In this document: piece by piece, positions 18,301-26,247 of the stretch
Layout of the letters: every line of letters starts with the position of its first letter
How positions within the stretch are numbered: the stretch's first letter is position 1
Origin: Deferribacteres bacterium
GTDB taxonomy: Bacteria > Zhuqueibacterota > Zhuqueibacteria > Zhuqueibacterales > Geothermadaptataceae
DNA: 64,000 bases
Direction of reading: 5' to 3'
NCBI GenBank assembly: GCA_020633655.1
Contig: JACKDF010000005.1
Location: 186,001-250,000 of the forward strand
Program-made: the position numbers and the translations under genes
The notes under the pieces: model-generated
The model's database searches: none
Seen by the model: the letters and a program-made list of their open reading frames with translations, nothing else
Told to the model about the DNA's origin: nothing

Positions 18301-18419
18301 ATTTTAAACAGTCTTATATTGACAGACCAGATGAGCGACCAGGTGAAGATTACATCACGCGTTATGGTGGAGTAACAAGTGTTTTCTTTGGTTTGCGATT
18401 CAATTTTGATTGGAAATAA
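15309..18419 (+). CDS. TonB-dependent receptor-like outer-membrane protein
   Basis: The product is 1,036 residues. ATG 15309 follows a GGAGAGAG ribosome-binding site and opens a signal peptide (MKRKAIIFFSLSIFICLFSI). A CarboxypepD_reg-like domain (GKISGTIVDAETNEPLIGAN) is followed by a plug domain (NLPVNSIEEVLNLTSGV, INIRGGGSDQVTAYLDG, FLAEYGNLRSGVIDVVTETG) and a long 22-strand-type barrel ending in an aromatic residue pattern (VFFGLRFNFDWK). It would sit in the outer membrane and import, or help display, a substrate. No SusD-like partner follows; instead a PorV-like gene starts 30 bp downstream. This order suggests a transport/secretion module rather than a classical Sus locus. Confidence 0.88.
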   Translation: MKRKAIIFFSLSIFICLFSIAYASTGKISGTIVDAETNEPLIGANIVIEGIWQNGEMIESNQLQGAATDKDGFYYIINLSPNRYVLKAMMIGYESKRVTNIEVGSNRRITVNFSLKPAAIAGETVTIIAEREVVKLDVSSSETVITAADAENLPVNSIEEVLNLTSGVRIDPFDNRINIRGGGSDQVTAYLDGFSMKDEIFNIPFLSFNRTSIKEISIQTGGFLAEYGNLRSGVIDVVTETGAQNYSLSVDGRYAPPGYKYWGPHKYTEDKPYLMYASPWSMDSTILHQKFPHPSDDFDGWPAYSRRRLTDKDSTNDLSPNQRRELWKWRHRGRTEGNIPDYVVDATLSGPVPFLPNLTFMLSYRNQYDAYAHPAYRDHFGLENSQFKLTYRITPAILVTMIGMNSSQSGMGIIEADGGNSAIIMRTDGGGTYADLNNPLANNKTQNWGLNFKHVLSAKTFYEVGVNHIRTEYDFHHGPERDTTLVKYIEGEYYVIPEGDTMQVSGFWDRETNNYVTLDTIFYAGDQMWMPGFWVDETPYGWPPYGAGLTEYDQVGKYDLNTGSTSTERSSGWTTYFKADLTHQLNKYNLIKTGVYYTKSRISRDWDHIISAQNDEWYSVNYAEFPQYYAGYIQDRLELDEFTANFGVRAEIFDANADVISPDDPFNDTFYELYFKTRVDSLPTARSTKYFKLSPRIGISHPLSVSSKIFFNYGHSYSSPKNSLRYGFRPKTYDWSRPLWIGNPNLAPYKTTQYELGYEQVLFTNYLIHATIYYKDVRDQAKEGHGIEYHQFGGGSQAFYYTWENNQYDDIVGMEFTLYKRFGRFFSGWARTEFMGQKEGLVGVPQKYLPGDPEAVSEFNTFSYPNDRLWDWQPGVLLNLDFHTPSQWGPEILGYSALGGWRLNAIIDWKSGGKFTWNPELDPQVYNNMQGYDHFMTDIFISRAFTRFNSKITAYVDIHNLINRDMLNIGILRGLTQDPSSEIYKYYASLKDGDRVGDFKQSYIDRPDERPGEDYITRYGGVTSVFFGLRFNFDWK

Positions 18420-18449
18420 TTGGCAATAACGTGTTTTGGGAGGCTATTG

Positions 18450-19448
18450 ATGGAAAAATATAAATATCTGCTTTTTTTTACCTGGTATGCGTTATTTGTA
18501 ACAACCCCAACCGCAGGTAATTCCTCGATGAAAAAAATTGCTCAGAGCAAAATGCAATTTATCAAAATAAGTCCTTCAGCGCGGGCAGCAGCGTTGGGAG
18601 ATGCATTTACTTCCTATGCCGGCGATCTAAATGCAATATTCTACAATCCTGCCGGGATGGCATTTGTTGAGGGCACAGGTGTCGTCTTTAACAATAACTC
18701 CTGGATTGCTGAAATTAGCCATCTATCGGGAGTCTTTTGTTATAATAAAGATGCGCTTGGAACATTCACTTTCAGTTTTATTAGCATGGATTACGGTGAA
18801 TTTGAGCGAACGATCGTTGATGAACACGCCTGGGTAGGATATCAGAATCTGGGTGCATTTTCAATAATGGAGTATGCATTGGGATTGGGTTACGCACGAA
18901 AAATTACCAACCGCCTTTCATTGGGTGGGCAATTGAAATACCTGTATCAAAATCTTGGGGATATCCAGTCCTTTGCATACATCGGTACAGAATTCGAAGA
19001 GCACAAAACATCCACCTTTAAAGACAATGCCCTGGCGTTTGATTTCGGAACCTATTATGACACGGAAATAAAAGGCATCACCATATCGATGGCGATGCAG
19101 AATTTTGCAAATCAGCCGTTGCCTTTGATTTTCCGTTATGGCATGTCTGTCAAGTTGCACGAGGTTTTCTTCCCGGGTGCGGAAAACAATGCCTTACGCT
19201 TAAGCGGTGATATTCTGCAATCAAAAGACTATGGCGATGGGTATCAATTTGGACTGGAATATGCTTTATATGAGCAATATTTTCTAAGAACAGGATATAA
19301 AATAACATCTGCAACTGAAGAAGATTTCTCTTTTGGTGCAGGCACAAATTTGATGTTGAAGGGACTGAAAATTCAAATTGATTATTCGTACTCAAAGTTT
19401 GGCGTACTGAAAGATATAAACAGACTGTCATTTGGTATCAGGTTTTAG
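18450..19448 (+). CDS. PorV/PorQ-family outer-membrane protein
   Basis: The product is 332 residues. ATG 18450 is favoured by GGGAGG 7 bases upstream; the frame is open from 18420 but without such a site. After a signal peptide it shows the family opening FIKISPSARAAALGDAF followed by a YNPAGMA motif, and then repeated amphipathic barrel strands ending in SFGIRF. In type IX secretion PorV binds cargo C-terminal domains at the outer membrane and hands them on. Here it is encoded between a TonB-receptor-like gene and a secreted cargo gene (15 bp to the next start), which suggests a cargo-dedicated paralogue rather than the core PorV; this is inference. Confidence 0.88.
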   Translation: MEKYKYLLFFTWYALFVTTPTAGNSSMKKIAQSKMQFIKISPSARAAALGDAFTSYAGDLNAIFYNPAGMAFVEGTGVVFNNNSWIAEISHLSGVFCYNKDALGTFTFSFISMDYGEFERTIVDEHAWVGYQNLGAFSIMEYALGLGYARKITNRLSLGGQLKYLYQNLGDIQSFAYIGTEFEEHKTSTFKDNALAFDFGTYYDTEIKGITISMAMQNFANQPLPLIFRYGMSVKLHEVFFPGAENNALRLSGDILQSKDYGDGYQFGLEYALYEQYFLRTGYKITSATEEDFSFGAGTNLMLKGLKIQIDYSYSKFGVLKDINRLSFGIRF

Positions 19449-19463
19449 AAGAGGAATGCAATA

Positions 19464-22196
19464 ATGAAAAAACGATACAGTATTATAAGTCTGGTAATTA
19501 TGTTCGCAATTGTCACTCCGGGTTTTTGCCAGATCGCTGAAGTCGGCAAACTTGAGATTGGTGAATTGTGGCACAGCGACGAAGATATCCCAAGTGGTGG
19601 CTGGCAGGTTGGTTACCAATGGCCCGGTAATGTAGTGCGAGTGAAGACCACTAGCGGTTTGAACGAAACAATACTGGCAAACGGCTGTGCCAGGATGGGC
19701 GGACTTAGCTGCGGCACCACCAACTGGAAAAACCGGGTTGGTTCGGTCTTTCCGTATGCAGTCTATTCGGTAAGTGAAAGTGTTATCGAACATACCGGGA
19801 ATTTGGCCGGGGGCTCGCCAATTCATTTGAAAATTGTGATGCGCCGGGAACCGCCGGTGGTGACTGTCAATGGAGTAAAAGATGTGCCAAGACATCCGTA
19901 CACAGACATCGATCCCAACCTGCCCTCTGATGCTATGATGAGTATACGCTGGGCTTCGAAAATTGGCATTACCTTTCAACAGGATTATTATGCTTATGCG
20001 GCTAAAAATGGCGATAGCTATATGATCCTGGATTTTCATGCACTTAATAATGGCAATACAGACAATAATGAAAATGATGCACCGGAGCTGAAAGATCAGG
20101 TTTTAACAGATGTATATTTCAATTTTGGAATTCAGCCACACATCGGTTTCCAGGGTTCAGAACAAAATGGCGCTGTTTGGGAAGGCCGAACAGATGACTG
20201 GGTAGAGTATTACGGTGAGAATTATCTTGACTTCCTGGGAAGCGGCACTCCGCTAAATCCGGCTGGAGATCCGAATGCTGATTCATTGCGTGTTTTTATG
20301 GCCTGGGATGGAGATAATAACCTGGACTCGTATACAGAACATGATGACACAGGTGATCCGAACCGCAACACTACAAATTGGGCAGAACCATACCCGACAC
20401 TAGGGACATTTCTGTCGCCGCAGTACTGGGGCATGGGCATCTTGCATGCGGATACGGATGTAAATGATGAAACGAATGACCTCTCTCAACCAGTCACTAC
20501 TGTCTGGCATCCGGCGTTGAAAGCAGAAAGCTGGACAGCCGATATCGGGTATAAATTATTTTTTGAAGGAGATGGCTCTGTAATTGGCGAGAATTGGCAG
20601 CGTCACCGCCCTAGCCCGCAGGAAATGGGTTTTACTGAGCCAAATGATCCGGTCAATGTTTGCCGCCCGAATCCCTACGTCACTATTGGACCCTATGAAA
20701 TGCCGTTTAATTCGGAAATCCACTGGACAATGCTTGTCGCAGTGAATGGCCTGAGTCCGGAAAAGTGTGAAGAATACGGCAAACAATGGTGGGAAGCCAA
20801 GCAGGGTGGTGATGGTATCACCGATATGGAAAAAAACGCGCTGCTTGCCACCGGCCGCGATTCCCTCATGAAAGTGTTTAGCACCGCCACCAAACGCTAT
20901 TTTCGCAACATAGAAAACGGCCGCCATCCGTTTGATACGCCGGATGCCCCACCGGCTCCCGATCTGAATGTAACCGCTGGACCAAAGTCCGTATTCCTGA
21001 GCTGGAGCGATGTGACGGAAGAGCCTGACCCTGATACCGGAGTAAAGGATTTTGCCGGATACCGGATATACCGAGCAAGGGATTTGAATTACGGTAGATA
21101 CGAAATGATCTGGGAATGTGGTGGAAATAGTGGTGTTCCTGTTGCGCATTCATTTGTCGATACGCTTGTACAGCGCGGTTTCGGATATTTTTATTATGTG
21201 ACATCTTACGATAACGGTTCTCAAAACTGGGAGACGCCTGGTGAAAGTGTTGAATCCGGCAAATATTTGAACATGATGCAGCGTAATTCACCAGTAATCC
21301 CATTTCTGCCACCAGAAAACGCAGTGGTTGAATTGAATGTAGAAAACCTGGCGTTTAAGGTTCGTCGTTCAAACTCCGGCGGCTCCTTTGATACTGTCGG
21401 TGTCAGCCATCATCTGGATATTCCGGTAGATGACAATACTACGGTCGCGTATGACATCAAGCCTGTCTATTCCAGTATCCCCATCGCAGATAATCACTAC
21501 CCGATTTATGTTGAACTATCGTTGGTATTGGATGATACCGCAACTGCAAATTTGCGTTACGCTTATAACTATAGTGGTGGCACCAATAAAACAACAGCCG
21601 ACTTCATTCAAATCGTACAAGGTGATGCAGCAAAAAATGAGTGGCTGTTTGATGAATCCTTTAATGTCAGAAATAATTTCCCCACTGCGACACGGATTAC
21701 AAACATTTTTATTGGCGGAGCCGGTTGGGATTATGAAGGATTTGCTGATAACATTGTGATTGAAAACGACAACGGTATCCAATTTTCCGATAACTTCAAT
21801 GATGGAGATTTTAGTTCCAATCCGCAATGGATTGAAATAAATGACAATCCGGTTCAAATCCCCAATTTGAATAAAATAATTGTAGTACCCAATCCCTATT
21901 ATGACCGGGCTGTTTTGAACAACTATTCCGCAGAACCAAACAAGATTATGTTTTTTAATCTTCCAGGCCAATGTACGATCCGGATTTTTACGGTTGCAGG
22001 TGATCTTGTAAAAACGATTCATCATACCAATGGAACATCTGAAGAGCCTTGGAACCAGGTTACTGAATCCAATCAACTTGTTTTTACAGGCGTCTATATT
22101 TACCATGTCCAAAGTAAATATGGAGAGAAAACCGGAAAATTTATCATTATCCGAACCAGCACCCAGGAAGAACGTGATTTAGGTTTTTTTAGATAA
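19464..22196 (+). CDS. Secreted protein with FN3-like domain and T9SS-type C-terminal domain
   Basis: The product is 910 residues. A signal peptide (MKKRYSIISLVIMFAIVTPG) is followed by a large unrecognised extracellular region of about 450 residues, rich in Trp, Asp and Gly. Then come an Fn3-like segment near the middle (KSVFLSWSDVTEEPDPDTG, AGYRIYRARD) and a beta-rich part. The end (IIVVPNPYYDRAVL, IRIFTVAGDLVKTI, GVYIYHVQS, GKFIIIR) matches the sorting-domain fold of T9SS cargo. It is the third gene of the TonB-receptor/PorV operon, with an AGAGGAA ribosome-binding site, and is probably the operon's surface-exposed product. Its enzymatic or binding role is unknown. Confidence 0.8.
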   Translation: MKKRYSIISLVIMFAIVTPGFCQIAEVGKLEIGELWHSDEDIPSGGWQVGYQWPGNVVRVKTTSGLNETILANGCARMGGLSCGTTNWKNRVGSVFPYAVYSVSESVIEHTGNLAGGSPIHLKIVMRREPPVVTVNGVKDVPRHPYTDIDPNLPSDAMMSIRWASKIGITFQQDYYAYAAKNGDSYMILDFHALNNGNTDNNENDAPELKDQVLTDVYFNFGIQPHIGFQGSEQNGAVWEGRTDDWVEYYGENYLDFLGSGTPLNPAGDPNADSLRVFMAWDGDNNLDSYTEHDDTGDPNRNTTNWAEPYPTLGTFLSPQYWGMGILHADTDVNDETNDLSQPVTTVWHPALKAESWTADIGYKLFFEGDGSVIGENWQRHRPSPQEMGFTEPNDPVNVCRPNPYVTIGPYEMPFNSEIHWTMLVAVNGLSPEKCEEYGKQWWEAKQGGDGITDMEKNALLATGRDSLMKVFSTATKRYFRNIENGRHPFDTPDAPPAPDLNVTAGPKSVFLSWSDVTEEPDPDTGVKDFAGYRIYRARDLNYGRYEMIWECGGNSGVPVAHSFVDTLVQRGFGYFYYVTSYDNGSQNWETPGESVESGKYLNMMQRNSPVIPFLPPENAVVELNVENLAFKVRRSNSGGSFDTVGVSHHLDIPVDDNTTVAYDIKPVYSSIPIADNHYPIYVELSLVLDDTATANLRYAYNYSGGTNKTTADFIQIVQGDAAKNEWLFDESFNVRNNFPTATRITNIFIGGAGWDYEGFADNIVIENDNGIQFSDNFNDGDFSSNPQWIEINDNPVQIPNLNKIIVVPNPYYDRAVLNNYSAEPNKIMFFNLPGQCTIRIFTVAGDLVKTIHHTNGTSEEPWNQVTESNQLVFTGVYIYHVQSKYGEKTGKFIIIRTSTQEERDLGFFR

Positions 22197-22448
22197 GCAG
22201 CTAGTAGCGGGTTTTGAATTTTTCGAAAAATGGCAGCAGAGGTAACTGATTTTGGCAACCTTCCATGGATACAACGTTCCGAGTTGTAATGGGCGTTCCT
22301 TTGGATAAGCCCAATTTAGGATGCAAATATTATTTGTTTCGCACTATTTAAAGGACAAAAGACAATTCCGTGGATTTTTGTAACTATTTGCTCGCATAAA
22401 TCAACGCAAAGTTATAAAACCGCAATGGTTCACAGAGTTTTTTCGTTA

Positions 22449-22464
22449 TGGTATTTCCCTTGCG
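22449..22464 (+). promoter_or_regulatory. Candidate sigma-54 promoter
   Basis: TGGTATTTCCCTTGCG matches the -24/-12 consensus TGGYAYRNNNNTTGCW, with GG (22450-22451) and GC (22462-22463) separated by exactly 10 bases. Transcription would start near 22475, leaving a leader of about 220 bases before the ATG at 22697. An NtrC-type activator is encoded 8 kb upstream. Confidence 0.6.
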
Positions 22465-22681
22465 AATGTATGCGACTCGGCAGCTTAGCGTGAGAAAATT
22501 TTCAGAAATTATTTGAAAATGCTTGTTAAAAATTTCAAATAATAAAGCCCACTTAAAATGAGGCACCGTTCCTACCATTCTTTAAACAGATTCAATTTGT
22601 TTTATTAATTCATTTTTATTGGAAGAGAAAGGAGGAAAAAAAGCTTATACGAATCTAATTCACAAATAACCAACTAACTGA

Positions 22682-22688
22682 AGGAGGT
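22682..22688 (+). promoter_or_regulatory. Strong ribosome-binding site
   Basis: GAAGGAGGTC at about 22681-22690 is close to a perfect anti-Shine-Dalgarno match, about 8 bases before the ATG at 22697. It suggests a highly translated product. Confidence 0.7.
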
Positions 22689-22696
22689 CATGTATC

Positions 22697-25606
22697 ATGA
22701 GGTTCAAGTACTTACTATTTGTATTGTTGTTTTCCGGTTTAATATTTTCTTCTGTTTTCTCTGGCGAAAAAAGTGCACCAACACGTTCGGATGTTATAAA
22801 AATATTCACCAACGAAATCATGGACCCGGATCATAGCCAGGATAATCCGGTCACCGGCACGACTCGTTATGGCACCAAGAGCGAGCCAGCAAGCAAATAT
22901 ATAGTTCGCTGGTGTGTAAACGCTGAGGGAGACTACAATTTTATGAGTTTGGGTGAAGAAGGGGCTGCTGATGGACCCTATGGCATGAAACTCGGAATGG
23001 GCGATATTCCCAGCAATAACTGCTGGATGGATATGCGCCGCACCGACGCCGTCGAGGGCTGGGATATGCCACTGGACGCCAGTGGAACCGGCCGGGTAAC
23101 CTTTTGGGTGAAAGCGGATTCCGGCACCGCGCCATTCTGGTTCCATTTCGAATCTTACAAGCCAAGTGAACTTGATCCATCTCATCCATTGTACGATGCT
23201 TCGTTGACGGTAAACCAGAAATCTGTGAATGCGTTTATTGATGGCGGAACCGTGATTATCAAAGACGATTTTGGTGATCTGGTGCTGCTTCGTGACGATC
23301 ATTTCAATGGGGAGTGGCAGTTTGTCAGTCTTCCCTGGGAATTTCTGACAATGACCGATTCTGCGGCAGTTGCCGAACTTCTTCCCTGGTCTTTCCCATG
23401 GGATGGTTCGGTACGCGATCCTGAACCAGCATCCCATTTCAATCCAGCCATCCTGCGCACCATGAAATGGCATACTGCTCCGGAAAGTGATGCAATAAAG
23501 ACCGCTTACTGGGCTTCGGAAGGTAATTTATGGAATGCAACTCCGGGTGAAAAAGCGAATCCTGGTGTATGGTACCTTGATGAAGTTGTTTTCTATCCCG
23601 AAAATACTCCGGTCGCAAGTCCAAAATATATTGACGTATTCACCAACGAAATCATGGACCCGGATCATAGCCAGGATAATCCGGTCACCGGCACGACTCG
23701 TTATGGCACCAAGAGCGAGCCAGCAAGCAAATATATAGTTCGCTGGTGTGTAAACGCTGAGGGAGACTACAATTTTATGAGTTTGGGTGAAGAAGGGGCT
23801 GCTGATGGACCCTATGGCATGAAACTCGGAATGGGCGATATTCCCAGCAATAACTGCTGGATGGATATGCGCCGCACCGACGCCGTCGAGGGCTGGGATA
23901 TGCCACTGGACGCCAGTGGAACCGGCCGGGTAACCTTTTGGGTGAAAGCGGATTCCGGCACCGCGCCATTCTGGTTCCATTTCGAATCTTACAAGCCAAG
24001 TGAACTTGATCCATCTCATCCATTGTACGATGCTTCGTTGACGGTAAACCAGAAATCTGTGAATGCGTTTATTGATGGCGGAACCGTGATTATCAAAGAC
24101 GATTTTGGTGATCTGGTGCTGCTTCGTGACGATCATTTCAATGGGGAGTGGCAGTTTGTCAGTCTTCCCTGGGAATTTCTGACAATGACCGATTCTGCGG
24201 CAGTTGCCGAACTTCTTCCCTGGTCTTTCCCATGGGATGGTTCGGTACGCGATCCTGAACCAGCATCCCATTTCAATCCAGCCATCCTGCGCACCATGAA
24301 ATGGCATACTGCTCCGGAAAGTGATGCAATAAAGACCGCTTACTGGGCTTCGGAAGGTAATTTATGGAATGCAACTCCGGGTGAAAAAGCGAATCCTGGT
24401 GTATGGTACCTTGATGAAGTTGTTTTCTATCCCGAAAATACTCCGGTCGCAAGTCCAAAATATATTGACGTATTCACCAACGAAATCATGGACCCGGATC
24501 ATAGCCAGGATAATCCGGTCACCGGCACGACTCGTTATGGCACCAAGAGCGAGCCAGCAAGCAAATATATAGTTCGCTGGTGTGTAAACGCTGAGGGAGA
24601 CTACAATTTTATGAGTTTGGGTGAAGAAGGGGCTGCTGATGGACCCTATGGCATGAAACTCGGAATGGGCGATATTCCCAGCAATAACTGCTGGATGGAT
24701 ATGCGCCGCACCGACGCCGTCGAGGGCTGGGATATGCCACTGGACGCCAGTGGAACCGGCCGGGTAACCTTTTGGGTGAAAGCGGATTCCGGCACCGCGC
24801 CATTCTGGTTCCATTTCGAATCTTACAAGCCAAGTGAACTTGATCCATCTCATCCATTGTACGATGCTTCGTTGACGGTAAACCAGAAATCTGTGAATGC
24901 GTTTATTGATGGCGGAACCGTGATTATCAAAGACGATTTTGGTGATCTGGTGCTGCTTCGTGACGATCATTTCAATGGGGAGTGGCAGTTTGTCAGTCTT
25001 CCCTGGGAATTTCTGACAATGACCGATTCTGCGGCAGTTGCCGAACTTCTTCCCTGGTCTTTCCCATGGGATGGTTCGGTACGCGATCCTGAACCAGCAT
25101 CCCATTTCAATCCAGCCATCCTGCGCACCATGAAATGGCATACTGCTCCGGAAAGTGATGCAATAAAGACCGCTTACTGGGCTTCGGAAGGTAATTTATG
25201 GAATGCAACTCCGGGTGAAAAAGCGAATCCTGGTGTATGGTACCTCGATGAAGTTGTATTTTCCACAAATCTACATGACGGGCCTGTTACGCCTACAGAT
25301 GTTGGCAATGATGATCGAATTATACCTGGTATCTATGAATTGGCAAATGCTTATCCGAACCCATTTAATCCAAGTACGAATATCAGGTATACTATTCCTG
25401 TCTCTAATAATGTAAAGATCGAAATCTTTAACATCATGGGACAGAAAATCCGTACACTGGTGAATCACTACAAAACTGCAGGCACATACAATGCAATATG
25501 GGATGCCCGTGATCAACATGGTAATTTTGCTGGCACCGGCATTTATTTTGTCAGGATGCAGTCAAGCCATTATGTTGCGACAAAGAAAATTACCCTGCTC
25601 AAATAA
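22697..25606 (+). CDS. T9SS-secreted protein with three identical 278-residue repeats
   Basis: The product is 969 residues: signal peptide (MRFKYLLFVLLFSGLIFSS), three tandem repeats of 278 residues, then a T9SS sorting domain (ELANAYPNPFNPSTNIRYT, VKIEIFNIMGQKIRTLV, GTGIYFVRMQ). Each repeat opens FTNEIMDPDHSQDNPVTG, has GRVTFWVKADSGTAPFWFHF and FNGEWQFVSLPWEF, and ends VWYLDEVVF. The strand pattern and Trp/Asp content suggest a jelly-roll carbohydrate-binding type module (CBM11/CIA30-like), but this is inference. Repeat starts are 22807, 23641 and 24475, a period of exactly 834 bp; the copies read identical at DNA level except near the very end of copy 3. A sigma-54 promoter match and a strong ribosome-binding site precede the gene, and a hairpin terminator follows. 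Confidence 0.9.
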   Translation: MRFKYLLFVLLFSGLIFSSVFSGEKSAPTRSDVIKIFTNEIMDPDHSQDNPVTGTTRYGTKSEPASKYIVRWCVNAEGDYNFMSLGEEGAADGPYGMKLGMGDIPSNNCWMDMRRTDAVEGWDMPLDASGTGRVTFWVKADSGTAPFWFHFESYKPSELDPSHPLYDASLTVNQKSVNAFIDGGTVIIKDDFGDLVLLRDDHFNGEWQFVSLPWEFLTMTDSAAVAELLPWSFPWDGSVRDPEPASHFNPAILRTMKWHTAPESDAIKTAYWASEGNLWNATPGEKANPGVWYLDEVVFYPENTPVASPKYIDVFTNEIMDPDHSQDNPVTGTTRYGTKSEPASKYIVRWCVNAEGDYNFMSLGEEGAADGPYGMKLGMGDIPSNNCWMDMRRTDAVEGWDMPLDASGTGRVTFWVKADSGTAPFWFHFESYKPSELDPSHPLYDASLTVNQKSVNAFIDGGTVIIKDDFGDLVLLRDDHFNGEWQFVSLPWEFLTMTDSAAVAELLPWSFPWDGSVRDPEPASHFNPAILRTMKWHTAPESDAIKTAYWASEGNLWNATPGEKANPGVWYLDEVVFYPENTPVASPKYIDVFTNEIMDPDHSQDNPVTGTTRYGTKSEPASKYIVRWCVNAEGDYNFMSLGEEGAADGPYGMKLGMGDIPSNNCWMDMRRTDAVEGWDMPLDASGTGRVTFWVKADSGTAPFWFHFESYKPSELDPSHPLYDASLTVNQKSVNAFIDGGTVIIKDDFGDLVLLRDDHFNGEWQFVSLPWEFLTMTDSAAVAELLPWSFPWDGSVRDPEPASHFNPAILRTMKWHTAPESDAIKTAYWASEGNLWNATPGEKANPGVWYLDEVVFSTNLHDGPVTPTDVGNDDRIIPGIYELANAYPNPFNPSTNIRYTIPVSNNVKIEIFNIMGQKIRTLVNHYKTAGTYNAIWDARDQHGNFAGTGIYFVRMQSSHYVATKKITLLK
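22807..25260 (+). repeat. Three tandem 834-bp direct repeats inside the coding region
   Basis: Copies start at 22807, 23641 and 24475; each is in frame (278 codons). Lines compared by eye are identical, including third codon positions. The last copy diverges only near its end (tacctcgatgaagttgtatt against taccttgatgaagttgtttt). This points to very recent amplification or continual gene conversion; an assembly artefact is possible. Confidence 0.95.
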
Positions 25607-25638
25607 GTGCCAAAAGCTTTATTAATCACTTGAATTTT

Positions 25639-25680
25639 AAAAGAGGATCGCTTACATATCCATGCGTTCCTCTTTTATTT
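25639..25680 (+). terminator. Rho-independent terminator
   Basis: AAAAGAGGA (25639-25647) pairs perfectly with TCCTCTTTT (25668-25676), and the T-rich right arm runs on as ATTT. It lies 33 bp after the stop codon of the triplicated-repeat gene. Confidence 0.75.
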
Positions 25681-26247
25681 GTCAATTTTGTTTTCCGGCA
25701 GCGCTTTGTTTATTTAATCCGGCTAAACTTTCAAAATACAACACCATCAAGGCTCGCGTGAAAAAGGCCATGCCAACTGGACGCCGATCATTAAATAGCC
25801 GCTAATTGAAAACGGAAAGTAGTGGGATGTCTGCGAAAATAAGCGGGTTAGTTCAAGAAATAATTACACATTATCCGGATGAACTTCTTTTTTTAGGTGG
25901 AATCACCTTGGCGGCATCTTGCGGTGTCAGTGAGTAAACGCTTAAATTTTAATAGTTAAGATGCATTTTTTGAAGTCATCCTATGGATAATGCTCCAGAT
26001 TCATGTTGTCCAATGCTTGAATTTGTTCATCAACAAGATCGAGAATTTGCTTGCGAGTAAAGCGACGATAAATCCAGGCTATGAGTTGTTGCATCTGATT
26101 TAAATTGATCTACAAAAAAAGTGTGTAAAAGCCCCTGAAAATATGGAGTGACAAAAAAGATAAGGTTTGGGGATAAAAGATATTGATGATATGAAAATAT
26201 TCAATCAAAAAAATTGACACTATACTAATTATAACCAAGCAGAAGAT
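25681..26247. other. Gene-poor stretch with two tiny open frames
   Basis: No complete gene is recognised. Two short frames have coding-like composition: 25827-25937 (plus, 36 codons, MSAKISGLVQEIITHYP) and 25981-26094 (minus, 37 codons, MQQLIAWIYRRFTRKQ). Neither has a good ribosome-binding site and neither is a known family to me; they may be debris of mobile elements, which are present elsewhere in this island. The stretch must also hold the promoter of the BNR gene. Confidence 0.4.

Larger units (their letters stand above)
22197..22696. other. Upstream region of the triplicated-repeat gene
   Basis: This 500-bp region has no gene. It contains a sigma-54 promoter match at 22449-22464 (listed separately) and two purine-rich AGGAGG stretches, the second being the ribosome-binding site of the next gene. 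No clear terminator for the upstream operon was found. Confidence 0.6.

Noticed and set aside
22251..22268. TGGCAACCTTCCATGG as a second sigma-54 site
   Set aside because: It has GG but lacks GC at the required 10-base spacing.
23000..25000. Assembly artefact as the sole reading of the tandem repeats
   Set aside because: Not excluded, but the frame, linker and sorting domain stay intact and copy 3 has its own junction, so I keep the repeats as real pending long reads.
22739..25141. Long minus-strand frames of 244-259 codons repeated three times opposite the repeat protein
   Set aside because: They mirror the 834-bp repeats, have no ribosome-binding site, and the plus-strand frame has a signal peptide and a sorting domain. 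They are shadows of the real gene.
22807..25260. CRISPR array
   Set aside because: The direct repeats are 834 bp, in frame and without spacers; they encode protein repeats.
26214..26226. TTGACA followed by TATACT before the BNR gene
   Set aside because: The two boxes are one base apart, so they cannot form a sigma-70 promoter; no -10 lies 16-18 bases after the TTGACA.
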